Source: DASWED01 sp036394995
GTDB lineage: Bacteria > Actinomycetota > UBA4738 > JACQTL01
Direction: 5' to 3'
NCBI GenBank assembly: GCA_036394995.1
Contig: DASWED010000099.1
Location: forward strand, 1 to 57,124
DNA length: 57,124 bases
A program made the translations under genes and the position numbers. The notes beneath the pieces are model-generated. The model was not told the origin of the DNA. It made no database searches and saw only the letters and a program-made list of their open reading frames with translations. This document shows positions 8,423 to 14,864 of this stretch, piece after piece; within the stretch, counting starts at the first letter, position 1, and the number at the start of each line of letters is the position of its first letter.

Positions 8423-8536
8423 GTGATCCGCACGAGGACGTACGGCGAAGTGGGGGCCATGATCCCCTCGCGCATCTGCGCCTGTCCGTGTCCCTGCGCC
8501 TGTTCCATGGGCGTGGAGGTGCTGGTGCGGCCGTAG
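8423..8536 (+). CDS. Cysteine-rich leader peptide for attenuation
   Basis: A 37-codon ORF begins at GTG 8423 (or, in the same frame, at ATG 8459, giving 25 residues). It encodes alternating cysteines, CACPCPCAC, at residues 19, 21, 23, 25 and 27. The stop is TAG at 8534-8536. Five Cys codons in nine, directly upstream of sulfite reductase and cysH, indicate a cysteine-sensing leader. Polycysteine leader ORFs that attenuate sulfur-assimilation genes are known from mycobacteria. The last codons (8524-8532, GGTGCGGCC) are perfectly complementary to 8570-8578 in the downstream terminator, so ribosome position would decide which structure forms. Confidence 0.8.
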   Translation: MIRTRTYGEVGAMIPSRICACPCPCACSMGVEVLVRP

Positions 8537-8568
8537 TCCCCTGATACCCGGATCCGATCCGAACCCGA

Positions 8569-8596
8569 GGGCCGCACCCGCGGCCCTTCTTCTATT
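8569..8596 (+). terminator. Intrinsic terminator (attenuator) before sulfite reductase
   Basis: The stem GGGCCGC/GCGGCCC (8569-8575 with 8580-8586) has a 4-nt ACCC loop and is followed by the T-rich tract TTCTTCTATT. It lies between the cysteine-rich leader ORF and the nirA start. Its 5' arm and loop (8570-8578) can instead pair with 8524-8532, giving a 9-bp antiterminator. Confidence 0.8.
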
Positions 8597-8631
8597 CCCA
8601 GGATTCGGATCCAGGAGGTTGAGCGAGCGAC

Positions 8632-10293
8632 ATGAGCGAGGACCGGAAGTACGGCGGCGGGGAGCCGAAGCCGCTGCGTCCCGAGCCCACGTGGGACGAG
8701 GTCCTGCAGCGCAACGCCATCGAGCGGCTGAAGCGGGACCGGCCGCCGGTGGACGTGCTCGACGACCTCGACGAGCTCGGCCGGACCCACTACGTCGAGA
8801 TCCCCGAAGAGGAGCTGGTCCGGCTGAAGTGGTACGGGCTGTACCACGACAAGCCCAAGGTCGGGTCGTTCATGCTCCGGATCAAGGTGCCGGCAGGGCT
8901 GCTCCCGCCTGCGTCGCTGCGGGCCATCGGCGAGGTCTCGATCCGGTATGGGCAGGGCTTCTCGGAGCTCTCCACCAGACAGAACGTCCAGCTCCACTTC
9001 ATCACGCTGCCCCAGGTCCCCGAGATCCTCGACCACCTCGCCGCGGCCGGGCTGACCACGGCCGGGGCGTGCGGCGACGCCGTTCGCAACATCACGGGGT
9101 GCCCCCTGGAGGGCGTCCTGGCCGAGGAGGCGTTCGACGTCACGCCCGTGGTGGAGGAGGCCGCGCGGTTCTTCTACGGCCACCGGGTGTACATGGACCT
9201 CCCCCGCAAGCACAAGATCACGATCTCGGCGTGCCCGGCCCAGTGCGACATGCCGGAGATCAACTGCATCGCGCTGATCGGCGTCGTCCTGGACGGGCGC
9301 GAGGGGTTCGCCATGCGGGTTGGCGGCGGGCTCTCCACGGTGCCCCGGCTGGCCCGCGACCTCGGGGTGTGGGTGCCCTCGGAGGAGGCCCTGGACGTCA
9401 TGCGGACCCTGCTCGACGTGTGGCGGGAGGACCGCCGGTACCGCATCTCCCGGGTGAAGGCCCGGATGAAGTTCATGGTGGACGACTACGGCGTGGAGGC
9501 GATCCGGGCCGAGGTCGAACGACGGCTGGGCCACGCGCTCACGGACCTCCCGGCGCCGGAGCCGACCGGGTACGCCGACCACATGGGCGTGTTCGAACAG
9601 AAGCAGCCCGGGCTGTTCCACGTCGGGGTGCCGGTCCCGCTGGGGATCGTGAACGGCGAACAGCTGGTGCAGATCGCCGACGTGGCGGCGGCGGTCCGGG
9701 GCGATGTCCGGCTGACCAAGCAGCAGAACCTCGTCCTGGCCGGGGTCCCGGAGGCGCAGCTGGACGAGGTCCTGGGGTTCCTGGCCGAGGTCGGGCTCCC
9801 GGCCGACTCGAACCGCCTCCACGCCACGGCCATCGCGTGCACCGGCGAGCCGCACTGCAACTTCGCGGTGACCGAGACCAAGGGGAAGCTGCGCGACGTC
9901 GTGGCCCACCTGGTGGCCCGGTGGGGCGACCGCCTGGATGGGTTCCGGCTGAACCTGGACGGATGCCCGCATGCGTGCGCCCTGCACTGGGTGGGCGACG
10001 TCGGGCTCATGGGGACCACCGCGCGCGAGACCGTGAACGGGACCCGGCAGGCCTACGACCTGTTCCTGCGGGGCGGCGTCGGTGTCGAACAGGCCGTGGG
10101 TCGTCCGCTGGTACGGCGGGTCCCGTCCGTGCGGGTGGAGGAGACCCTGGACCGGCTGCTGGAGGCGTGGTTCGCCGGTCGGACGGACGGCGAGTCGTTC
10201 CGCGACTTCTGGATCCGAACCCCCGACGAGGATCTGGTGGCCGTGGCCGCGGGCCCGAGCGGCGCCGAGCCGAGCGAGAGCGAGGTGGCATGA
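8632..10293 (+). CDS. nirA: Ferredoxin-dependent sulfite reductase (NirA/Sir type)
   Basis: This 553-residue protein is of the siroheme/[4Fe-4S] sulfite and nitrite reductase family, which carries out six-electron reduction of sulfite to sulfide. The cluster and siroheme ligands are Cys403 and Cys409 (CTGEPHC) and Cys445 and Cys449 (CPHAC). The two ferredoxin-like repeats typical of the family are recognisable, with STRQNVQLHF in the first and LTKQQNLVLAG in the second. Sulfite is preferred over nitrite as substrate because cysH, siroheme genes and a cysteine leader share the operon. AGGAGG lies 13 nt before the ATG, a rather long spacing. The stop overlaps the cysH start (ATGA). Expression should fall when cysteine is plentiful. 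Confidence 0.9.
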   Translation: MSEDRKYGGGEPKPLRPEPTWDEVLQRNAIERLKRDRPPVDVLDDLDELGRTHYVEIPEEELVRLKWYGLYHDKPKVGSFMLRIKVPAGLLPPASLRAIGEVSIRYGQGFSELSTRQNVQLHFITLPQVPEILDHLAAAGLTTAGACGDAVRNITGCPLEGVLAEEAFDVTPVVEEAARFFYGHRVYMDLPRKHKITISACPAQCDMPEINCIALIGVVLDGREGFAMRVGGGLSTVPRLARDLGVWVPSEEALDVMRTLLDVWREDRRYRISRVKARMKFMVDDYGVEAIRAEVERRLGHALTDLPAPEPTGYADHMGVFEQKQPGLFHVGVPVPLGIVNGEQLVQIADVAAAVRGDVRLTKQQNLVLAGVPEAQLDEVLGFLAEVGLPADSNRLHATAIACTGEPHCNFAVTETKGKLRDVVAHLVARWGDRLDGFRLNLDGCPHACALHWVGDVGLMGTTARETVNGTRQAYDLFLRGGVGVEQAVGRPLVRRVPSVRVEETLDRLLEAWFAGRTDGESFRDFWIRTPDEDLVAVAAGPSGAEPSESEVA

Positions 10294-11138
10294 ACGACCA
10301 GGCGGTCCTGGACGAGTACGAGGCCGGCGAGCTGTCGATCCTGTACGACGCCGAACCGGCCGAGGAGGTCCTGGCGTGGGCGTTCGACCGGTTCCATCCC
10401 CGGATCTCGATCTCGATCGGGGGCGGCGCCGAGGGGATGGCCATCCTCGACATGGCCCTGCGGATCCAGCCGGACGCGCGGGTGTTCACGCTGGACACCG
10501 AACGGCTGCCCCAGGAGACGCACGACCTCATCGAGAAGGTCCAGCAGCGGTACGGGATCGAGGTGGAGGTCCAGCGCCCCGAGCCCGCCCACGTGCAGAA
10601 GATGGTCCAGCGTCACGGCGAGGACCTCATGTACGACGCCGTCGACCTCCGCCTGCTCTGCTGCCAGGTCCGCAAGGTGGTGCCCCTGAACCGGTACCTG
10701 GAGGGCCTGGACGCGTGGGTCACGGGCCTGCGCCGCGAGCAGTGGGCCAGCCGGGCCGAGGTCCGCAAGATCGAGCTGGACCACGACCACGGCGGCATCG
10801 TGAAGCTGAACCCCCTGGCGGACTGGACCAAGGAGGAGGTGTGGGACTACGTCAGGACGAACGACGTCCCGTACCACTCGCTGTTCGACCAGGGGTACAC
10901 GTCGATCGGGTGCGCGCCGTGCACGCGGCCCATCCAGCCCGGCGAGCCCGATCGGGCCGGCCGGTGGTGGTGGGAGGTGAACGCGCCGAAGGAGTGCGGC
11001 ATCCACTGCGCGATCTACACCGGCGGGTTCGAACACGAGCTCCACGCCCTGCTCTCCGCGAACGGCAACGGGCAGGCTTCGTCGAACGGGAACGGCGGCG
11101 GAGACGAGATCGAGGACGACGAGGAGGGTGCGGCGTGA
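10290..11138 (+). CDS. cysH: Adenylylsulfate (APS) reductase, CysH family
   Basis: This 282-residue protein reduces APS to sulfite in assimilatory sulfate reduction. The [4Fe-4S]-type enzymes carry a Cys-Cys pair and a CxxC; here these are Cys124-Cys125 and C208-A-P-C211. The C-terminal catalytic cysteine lies in the block KECGIHC (Cys236). Cluster cysteines favour APS over PAPS as substrate. The N-terminal half has a PP-loop-like segment, ISIGGGAEGMA, and LDTERLPQE. The last 25 residues are low-complexity Asn/Gly followed by acidic residues and are probably disordered. The start overlaps the sulfite reductase stop by 4 nt. Its stop overlaps the next GTG start in the same way. Confidence 0.92.
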   Translation: MNDQAVLDEYEAGELSILYDAEPAEEVLAWAFDRFHPRISISIGGGAEGMAILDMALRIQPDARVFTLDTERLPQETHDLIEKVQQRYGIEVEVQRPEPAHVQKMVQRHGEDLMYDAVDLRLLCCQVRKVVPLNRYLEGLDAWVTGLRREQWASRAEVRKIELDHDHGGIVKLNPLADWTKEEVWDYVRTNDVPYHSLFDQGYTSIGCAPCTRPIQPGEPDRAGRWWWEVNAPKECGIHCAIYTGGFEHELHALLSANGNGQASSNGNGGGDEIEDDEEGAA

Positions 11139-11602
11139 AGGTCGCGGAGACGGATCGGGAGTTCCTGGTAACGGAGGCGCTGGCGCTGGCGGACGAGCTG
11201 CCGCCGGGGGAGGTCCGGGAGGTGTTCCAGGAGGTGGCGTGGACCGCGGAGCAGGGTGACATCCCGGACGAGCTCGTCCCCCGGGTCGGGGAGCTGGCCG
11301 CGCTCGCGCTGGAGACGGGCCGGGCCCGGGCGGTCCACGGACCGGCCGGGGTCCGGGCGCTGACCGCGGCCTGGCGGGAGTCGCCGCAGGGCCGGGCGGT
11401 GGTCGCCGAGGTCGAGGAGCTGAACGGGGTGCTGACGGCGCTCCGGGGCCTGCCGGTGGAGGGGGTGCGGGTCGCGGCGACGGGCCCGGGTTCGTTCGCC
11501 GTGACGCTGACCGCCGGGGCGTACGAGCTCCGCCTGGCGTTCGACCGGGACGGGGCGACGCTCCGGTCGCTCAACGTCGGCGGCGGCGGGACGGGGGAGT
11601 AG
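11135..11602 (+). CDS. Conserved-context protein of unknown function in the sulfur operon
   Basis: This 155-residue, acidic, Leu/Val-rich protein starts at a GTG that overlaps the cysH stop (GTGA) and ends 2 nt before the siroheme gene, so it is translationally coupled within the operon. The N-terminal 80 residues look alpha-helical. The C-terminal half has short beta-like stretches (GVRVAATGPGSFAVTLT, YELRLAFD). It has no cysteines, no signal peptide and no motif that I recognise. Its position suggests a role tied to sulfite reduction or siroheme insertion, which is inference only. Confidence 0.7.
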   Translation: MKVAETDREFLVTEALALADELPPGEVREVFQEVAWTAEQGDIPDELVPRVGELAALALETGRARAVHGPAGVRALTAAWRESPQGRAVVAEVEELNGVLTALRGLPVEGVRVAATGPGSFAVTLTAGAYELRLAFDRDGATLRSLNVGGGGTGE

Positions 11603-11604
11603 CC

Positions 11605-12285
11605 GTGGCGTTCGGGTATCCGGTGTCGCTCGAGGTCGGTGGGCGCCGCGCCGTCGTCATCGGCGAGGAGGCCGTGCGGGTCGGGAAGGCAGAGGCCCTC
11701 CTGGACGCCGGCGCGGTCGTCACGGTGATCGCGGAGGGGCCGGCCCGGCGGCTGGATGCCCTCGAGCGCCGCGGGGCGGAGGTGCGCCGCCGCGCGTACG
11801 TGTCCGGCGACCTGTCCGGCGCCTTCCTCTGCGTGGCCTCGGCCGACGACCCGGCGACCGCTGCCGCCATCCACGCCGAGGGCCGCGCGAGCGGAGCCCT
11901 GGTGAACGTGATGGACGACATCCCGCACTGCGACTTCGCCGCGCCGGCGCTGGTCCGCCGGGGCGACCTGGCCATCGCGATCTCCACCGGCGGCCGGTCC
12001 CCGGCCCTGGCCCGGAGGCTCCGCGAGGACCTCGGGCGGCAGTACGGGCCGGAGTGGGCCGAGCTCCTGGAGGTCGTGGGGGACGTTCGTGCGCAGACGC
12101 TCGAGGCCCTCCCGGATCTGTCGCAGCGGATCCGGGCGTGGTCCCGGGCGCTCGACCTGGAGGCCCTCCTGGCGCTGGTCCGCCGGGGCCGCGCCGACGA
12201 GGCCCGGGGGCGGCTCACGGCCGCGCTCCTGGACGAACCCCATCCCCCCGGCGTCGTGCCGCAGCTCCAGTCGGTGGGGCCGTGA
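11605..12285 (+). CDS. Precorrin-2 dehydrogenase/ferrochelatase-like siroheme protein
   Basis: This 226-residue protein matches the N-terminal module of CysG (Met8p/SirC type), which oxidises precorrin-2 to sirohydrochlorin with NAD and in some members inserts iron. An NAD-binding fold opens the protein (RRAVVIGEEAVRVGKAEALLDAGA, about residues 13-36). The typical block VNVMDDIPHCDFAAPALVRRGDLAIAISTGG follows, with the conserved stretch SPALARRLRE after it. It starts at GTG 11605, two bases after the previous stop, and overlaps the methyltransferase gene by GTGA. Together the two genes replace a fused CysG and supply siroheme to the sulfite reductase. Confidence 0.88.
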   Translation: MAFGYPVSLEVGGRRAVVIGEEAVRVGKAEALLDAGAVVTVIAEGPARRLDALERRGAEVRRRAYVSGDLSGAFLCVASADDPATAAAIHAEGRASGALVNVMDDIPHCDFAAPALVRRGDLAIAISTGGRSPALARRLREDLGRQYGPEWAELLEVVGDVRAQTLEALPDLSQRIRAWSRALDLEALLALVRRGRADEARGRLTAALLDEPHPPGVVPQLQSVGP

Positions 12286-13106
12286 CGGGAACCGTGTACC
12301 TGGTGGGTGCCGGGCCCGGCGACCCCCGACTGCTCACGCTGCGCGGCGCCGAGCTCCTGCAGCGGGCCGACGTGGTGGTGTTCGATCGGCTGGCGCCCCT
12401 CGCCCTGCTCGACCTGGCGCCCGCCCGCGCCGAGCTGATCGACGCCGGGAAGGCGCCCGGGGGGTCGGGCCTGAGCCAGGACGACATCAGCCGTGTCGTC
12501 GTCGAACGGGCCCTCGCCGGGAACGACGTCGTCCGGCTGAAGGGCGGCGACCCGTTCGTGTTCGGCCGGGGTGGGGAGGAGGCCATGGCGTGCGTCCGGG
12601 CCCGGGTCCCGTTCGAGGTGGTGCCCGGGGTCACGTCGGCCGTGGCCGCGCCCGCGTACACGGGGATCCCCCTCACCCACCGCGGCGTGGCCTCGTCGTT
12701 CGCCGTCGTGACGGCCACGCTGGAGGGCGGGGAGGGCAACGACCTGGCACGGATCGGCGCCGCCGTGGACACGCTGGTGGTGCTCATGGCCGCCGGCCGG
12801 CTGGAGGCCGTGTGCCGGACCCTGATGGACTCCGGCCGGCCGCCGGACGAGCCGGCCGCCGTGATCCAGTGGGCCACCACCTCGCTTCAGCGCTCGATCA
12901 GGTGCACACTGGCGGAGGTGGCGTCCGCGGCGGAGGCCGCGGGGATCGGTTCGCCCGCCACGCTGGTGGTGGGCCGCGTGGCCGCCCTGGCGGACGAGCT
13001 GTCGTGGCTGGAGGTCGCCGAGCGGACGGGACCGGTGGTGGAGCCGCTCCGCGTGGCGGCGGTGGATGATTCGGCAGAGCCGGAGGAGGTGGGATGGCCC
13101 GGCTGA
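12282..13106 (+). CDS. cobA: Uroporphyrinogen-III C-methyltransferase
   Basis: This 274-residue SAM-dependent methyltransferase makes precorrin-2 from uroporphyrinogen III. Diagnostic segments are VYLVGAGPGDPRLLTLRG near the start, VVVFDRL, VRLKGGDPFVFGRGGEE and VPGVTSAVAAPAYTGIPLTHRG. The length suits a stand-alone SUMT (the C-terminal half of CysG). The GTG start overlaps the preceding gene by 4 nt, and the end overlaps the DUF1416 gene by 13 nt. Placement after the dehydrogenase gene indicates siroheme rather than cobalamin supply. The last 25 residues are acidic and probably flexible. Confidence 0.92.
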   Translation: MTGTVYLVGAGPGDPRLLTLRGAELLQRADVVVFDRLAPLALLDLAPARAELIDAGKAPGGSGLSQDDISRVVVERALAGNDVVRLKGGDPFVFGRGGEEAMACVRARVPFEVVPGVTSAVAAPAYTGIPLTHRGVASSFAVVTATLEGGEGNDLARIGAAVDTLVVLMAAGRLEAVCRTLMDSGRPPDEPAAVIQWATTSLQRSIRCTLAEVASAAEAAGIGSPATLVVGRVAALADELSWLEVAERTGPVVEPLRVAAVDDSAEPEEVGWPG

Positions 13107-13336
13107 CGGGAACCGTGTCGCGAGGGATGTCCCCCGCGGACGGCGCCTACGTGCAGCTCCAGAACCTGGGCGGTGACTTCCAGGCCGAGGTCCGCACCGG
13201 CCCCGACGGACGGTTCGTCCTGTATCCCGTGCCGGGGAGGTGGCGCCTGATCTCGTTCGCGCCCGGGTCCCAGCGGACCGATCGGGTCGTGGACGTCGGC
13301 GTGTCCGATGTCGAGGTCGAACTCATCCTGGCCTGA
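13094..13336 (+). CDS. DUF1416-like small beta-sandwich protein
   Basis: This 80-residue protein has the pattern LTGTVSRGMSPADGAYVQL, then DFQAEVRTGPDGRFVLYPVPGRWRLISF. It resembles a carboxypeptidase-regulatory-type beta-sandwich and the DUF1416 family found in Actinomycetota next to thiosulfate sulfurtransferase genes. It is shorter than the usual DUF1416 protein of about 100 residues and lacks the N-terminal segment. It is the last gene of the sulfate-reduction operon and overlaps cobA by 13 nt. A sulfur-related role is inferred from this position only. Confidence 0.65.
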   Translation: MARLTGTVSRGMSPADGAYVQLQNLGGDFQAEVRTGPDGRFVLYPVPGRWRLISFAPGSQRTDRVVDVGVSDVEVELILA

Positions 13337-13360
13337 TGGCCGGTGCTCGGCTCCGCCGCT

Positions 13361-14125
13361 TCAGCCGCGGGACAAGGCCCGGCCGGCCCCGAGTTCGCGG
13401 GACAGCCCCCTGGCCGCCTCCTTCACCGCGGCCACCATGTCGGGATCGGGCCCGGAGGGCAGCAGGCGCTCCACCGCGCCGGTGACGCCGATGGCCCCGG
13501 CCGCCTCCCCGCGGTGGTCGAACACGGCCGCGGCGATCCCCGCCTCGCCCACGATGGCCTCCTGGTCGTCGACGGCCACGCCGGCGGCGCGGGCCTTCTT
13601 CAGGTCGGCGTCCAGTGCTCGCTTGGTGATGAGGGTGGTCCCGGTGAGGCGCTGGAGCGGGCCGGACTCGATCGCCTCCAGGACGGCGGGCGAGGCGTTC
13701 GCCGCGATGGCCTTGCCGACCGCGCACGCGTGCCACGGAATCGAGGCCCCCACCTCCAGGATCTGCACGGAGTTGTCGGGCCGGAACACGTGGTGGACCA
13801 CCAGGACGGTGGGGCCGGTGAGGACGCCCACCCGGACGGCCTCCTGGGTCCGGACGGCCAGTCCCTCCGCCCACCGGAACGACCTGGCCCGGAGCTCGTG
13901 GTTGTCGAGGTAGGCGTTGCCGAGCTGCAGGAGGGCCGGGCCCAGCCGGTACTTCCCGGTCTCGACGTCCTGCTCCACCAGGCCCTGGTCCTCGAGGGTC
14001 CGGAGGAGCCCGTAGACCGTGGCCTTGGCCAGGCCCAGGTGGGCCGAGAGCTCGGTGACCCCCAGCCGGGAGCCGCCCCCGAGGGCCTTGAGGATGAGCG
14101 CGGCACGCTCGACGGATTGGATCAC
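13361..14125 (-). CDS. IclR-family transcriptional regulator of the dihydroxyacetone locus
   Basis: This 254-residue protein has an N-terminal winged helix-turn-helix (VTELSAHLGLAKATVYGLLRTLEDQGLVEQD, about residues 22-53) and a C-terminal IclR effector-binding domain with the typical block IPWHACAVGKAIAA. The start is GTG 14125 with GAGGA upstream. It is divergent from dhaM, and the 62-nt gap holds a compound palindrome that also occurs at the glpF promoter. The Streptomyces glycerol regulator GylR is also an IclR protein, so a repressor responding to a glycerol- or dihydroxyacetone-derived effector is the likely role. The effector itself cannot be seen in the sequence. Confidence 0.88.
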   Translation of the reverse strand: MIQSVERAALILKALGGGSRLGVTELSAHLGLAKATVYGLLRTLEDQGLVEQDVETGKYRLGPALLQLGNAYLDNHELRARSFRWAEGLAVRTQEAVRVGVLTGPTVLVVHHVFRPDNSVQILEVGASIPWHACAVGKAIAANASPAVLEAIESGPLQRLTGTTLITKRALDADLKKARAAGVAVDDQEAIVGEAGIAAAVFDHRGEAAGAIGVTGAVERLLPSGPDPDMVAAVKEAARGLSRELGAGRALSRG

Positions 14126-14138
14126 GAGCCGTCCTCGA

Positions 14139-14162
14139 TTCGGTATTGCCGAACAGGGTTCG
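14139..14162. promoter_or_regulatory. Compound IclR operator, site 1 (dhaM/iclR)
   Basis: Two palindromes share a half site: TTCGG-TATTG-CCGAA at 14139-14153, and CGAAC-AGG-GTTCG at 14150-14162. The same two-part arrangement occurs at 19444-19467 in front of glpF. It overlaps the dhaM -35 region and lies just upstream of the divergent regulator gene. Confidence 0.7.
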
Positions 14163-14174
14163 TCATCGTAGACT
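14146..14174 (+). promoter_or_regulatory. Promoter of dhaM-HPr
   Basis: TTGCCG at 14146-14151 and TAGACT at 14169-14174 are 17 nt apart. Transcription would start around 14181, only a few bases before the dhaM ATG at 14188, so the mRNA is nearly leaderless. The -35 box lies inside the IclR operator candidate. Confidence 0.6.
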
Positions 14175-14187
14175 ACGGGCTGATCCG

Positions 14188-14568
14188 ATGGTCGGGATTG
14201 TACTCGTGTCGCACAGCGCGAAGCTGGCCGAGGGCCTGGCGGACATGCTGGCCCAGATCTCCGGCGGGGACGTCCCCGTGGCCGCCGCCGGGGGAACCGA
14301 CGACGGCCGGTTGGGGACCAGTCCCGACCGCGTGCGGGAGGCCATCCGCGAGGTCGACCGGGGCGATGGTGTGGTGGTGATCCCGGACCTGGGGAGCGCG
14401 GTGCTGGCGGTGAAGTCGGTCCTGGAACTGGAGACGGACGTGGCGGTCCTGGTGGACGCGCCGTTCGTGGAGGGCGCCGTCTCCGCCGCGGTGGTGGCCT
14501 CCACCGGCGCCCCGCTCGATGCGGTCACCGAAGCCGCGAGGCAGGCACGAGATGTCCCCAAGCTCTGA
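14188..14568 (+). CDS. dhaM: PTS-dependent dihydroxyacetone kinase phosphotransferase subunit DhaM
   Basis: This 126-residue protein is an EIIA domain of the mannose/DhaM type. It passes phosphate from HPr to the ADP bound on DhaL. The opening MVGIVLVSHSAKLAEGLADM contains His9, the expected phosphorylation site. The protein stops after this single domain, whereas E. coli DhaM is fused to HPr- and EI-like domains; here HPr and enzyme I are separate neighbours. The ATG has no strong ribosome binding site and sits close to the predicted transcript start. Its end overlaps the HPr gene by 17 nt. Confidence 0.9.
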   Translation: MVGIVLVSHSAKLAEGLADMLAQISGGDVPVAAAGGTDDGRLGTSPDRVREAIREVDRGDGVVVIPDLGSAVLAVKSVLELETDVAVLVDAPFVEGAVSAAVVASTGAPLDAVTEAARQARDVPKL

Positions 14569-14842
14569 GACGGGCCTGGAGCCCGGGGTCGCCGAGCGGA
14601 TCGTGCGGCTCCCGGTCGACCTCCACGCCCGCCCCGCCGGGAAGTTCTCCCAGCTCGCGGCCCGGTACTCGTCCGAGGTGACCGTGGGCGTGGGCGACCG
14701 GGCGGTCGATGCGCGGAGCGTCCTGATGGTCATGGCCCTCGGGGCCACGGCCGGGACCGAGGTCACGATCCGGGCCAGGGGCGAGGACGCAGGTGGAGCG
14801 GTTCGCGACCTCGGGGACCTCCTGGCTTCCATCGCCGAGTAG
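14552..14842 (+). CDS. ptsH: HPr phosphocarrier protein
   Basis: This 96-residue HPr-family protein relays phosphate from enzyme I to DhaM. The active-site block VDLHARPAGKFSQLAARY places His25 as the phosphorylated histidine, and DARSVLMVMALGA contains the serine region typical of HPr. An N-terminal extension of about 17 residues precedes the fold. The ATG at 14552 lies inside the end of dhaM, suggesting translational coupling. The gene converges on the enzyme I gene, with 22 nt between the two stops. Confidence 0.9.
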   Translation: MSPSSETGLEPGVAERIVRLPVDLHARPAGKFSQLAARYSSEVTVGVGDRAVDARSVLMVMALGATAGTEVTIRARGEDAGGAVRDLGDLLASIAE

Positions 14843-14864
14843 CGCCCGTCGCGGAAACGCAGCT

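Noticed and set aside
8619..10289. Upstream extension of cysH in frame across the whole sulfite reductase gene
   Set aside because: The extension is the out-of-frame reading of nirA. The cysH motifs begin only after ATG 10290.
14146..14187. Longer dhaM starting at TTG 14146
   Set aside because: That codon is inside the -35 box and operator. The conserved DhaM start VGIVLVSHS fits ATG 14188.
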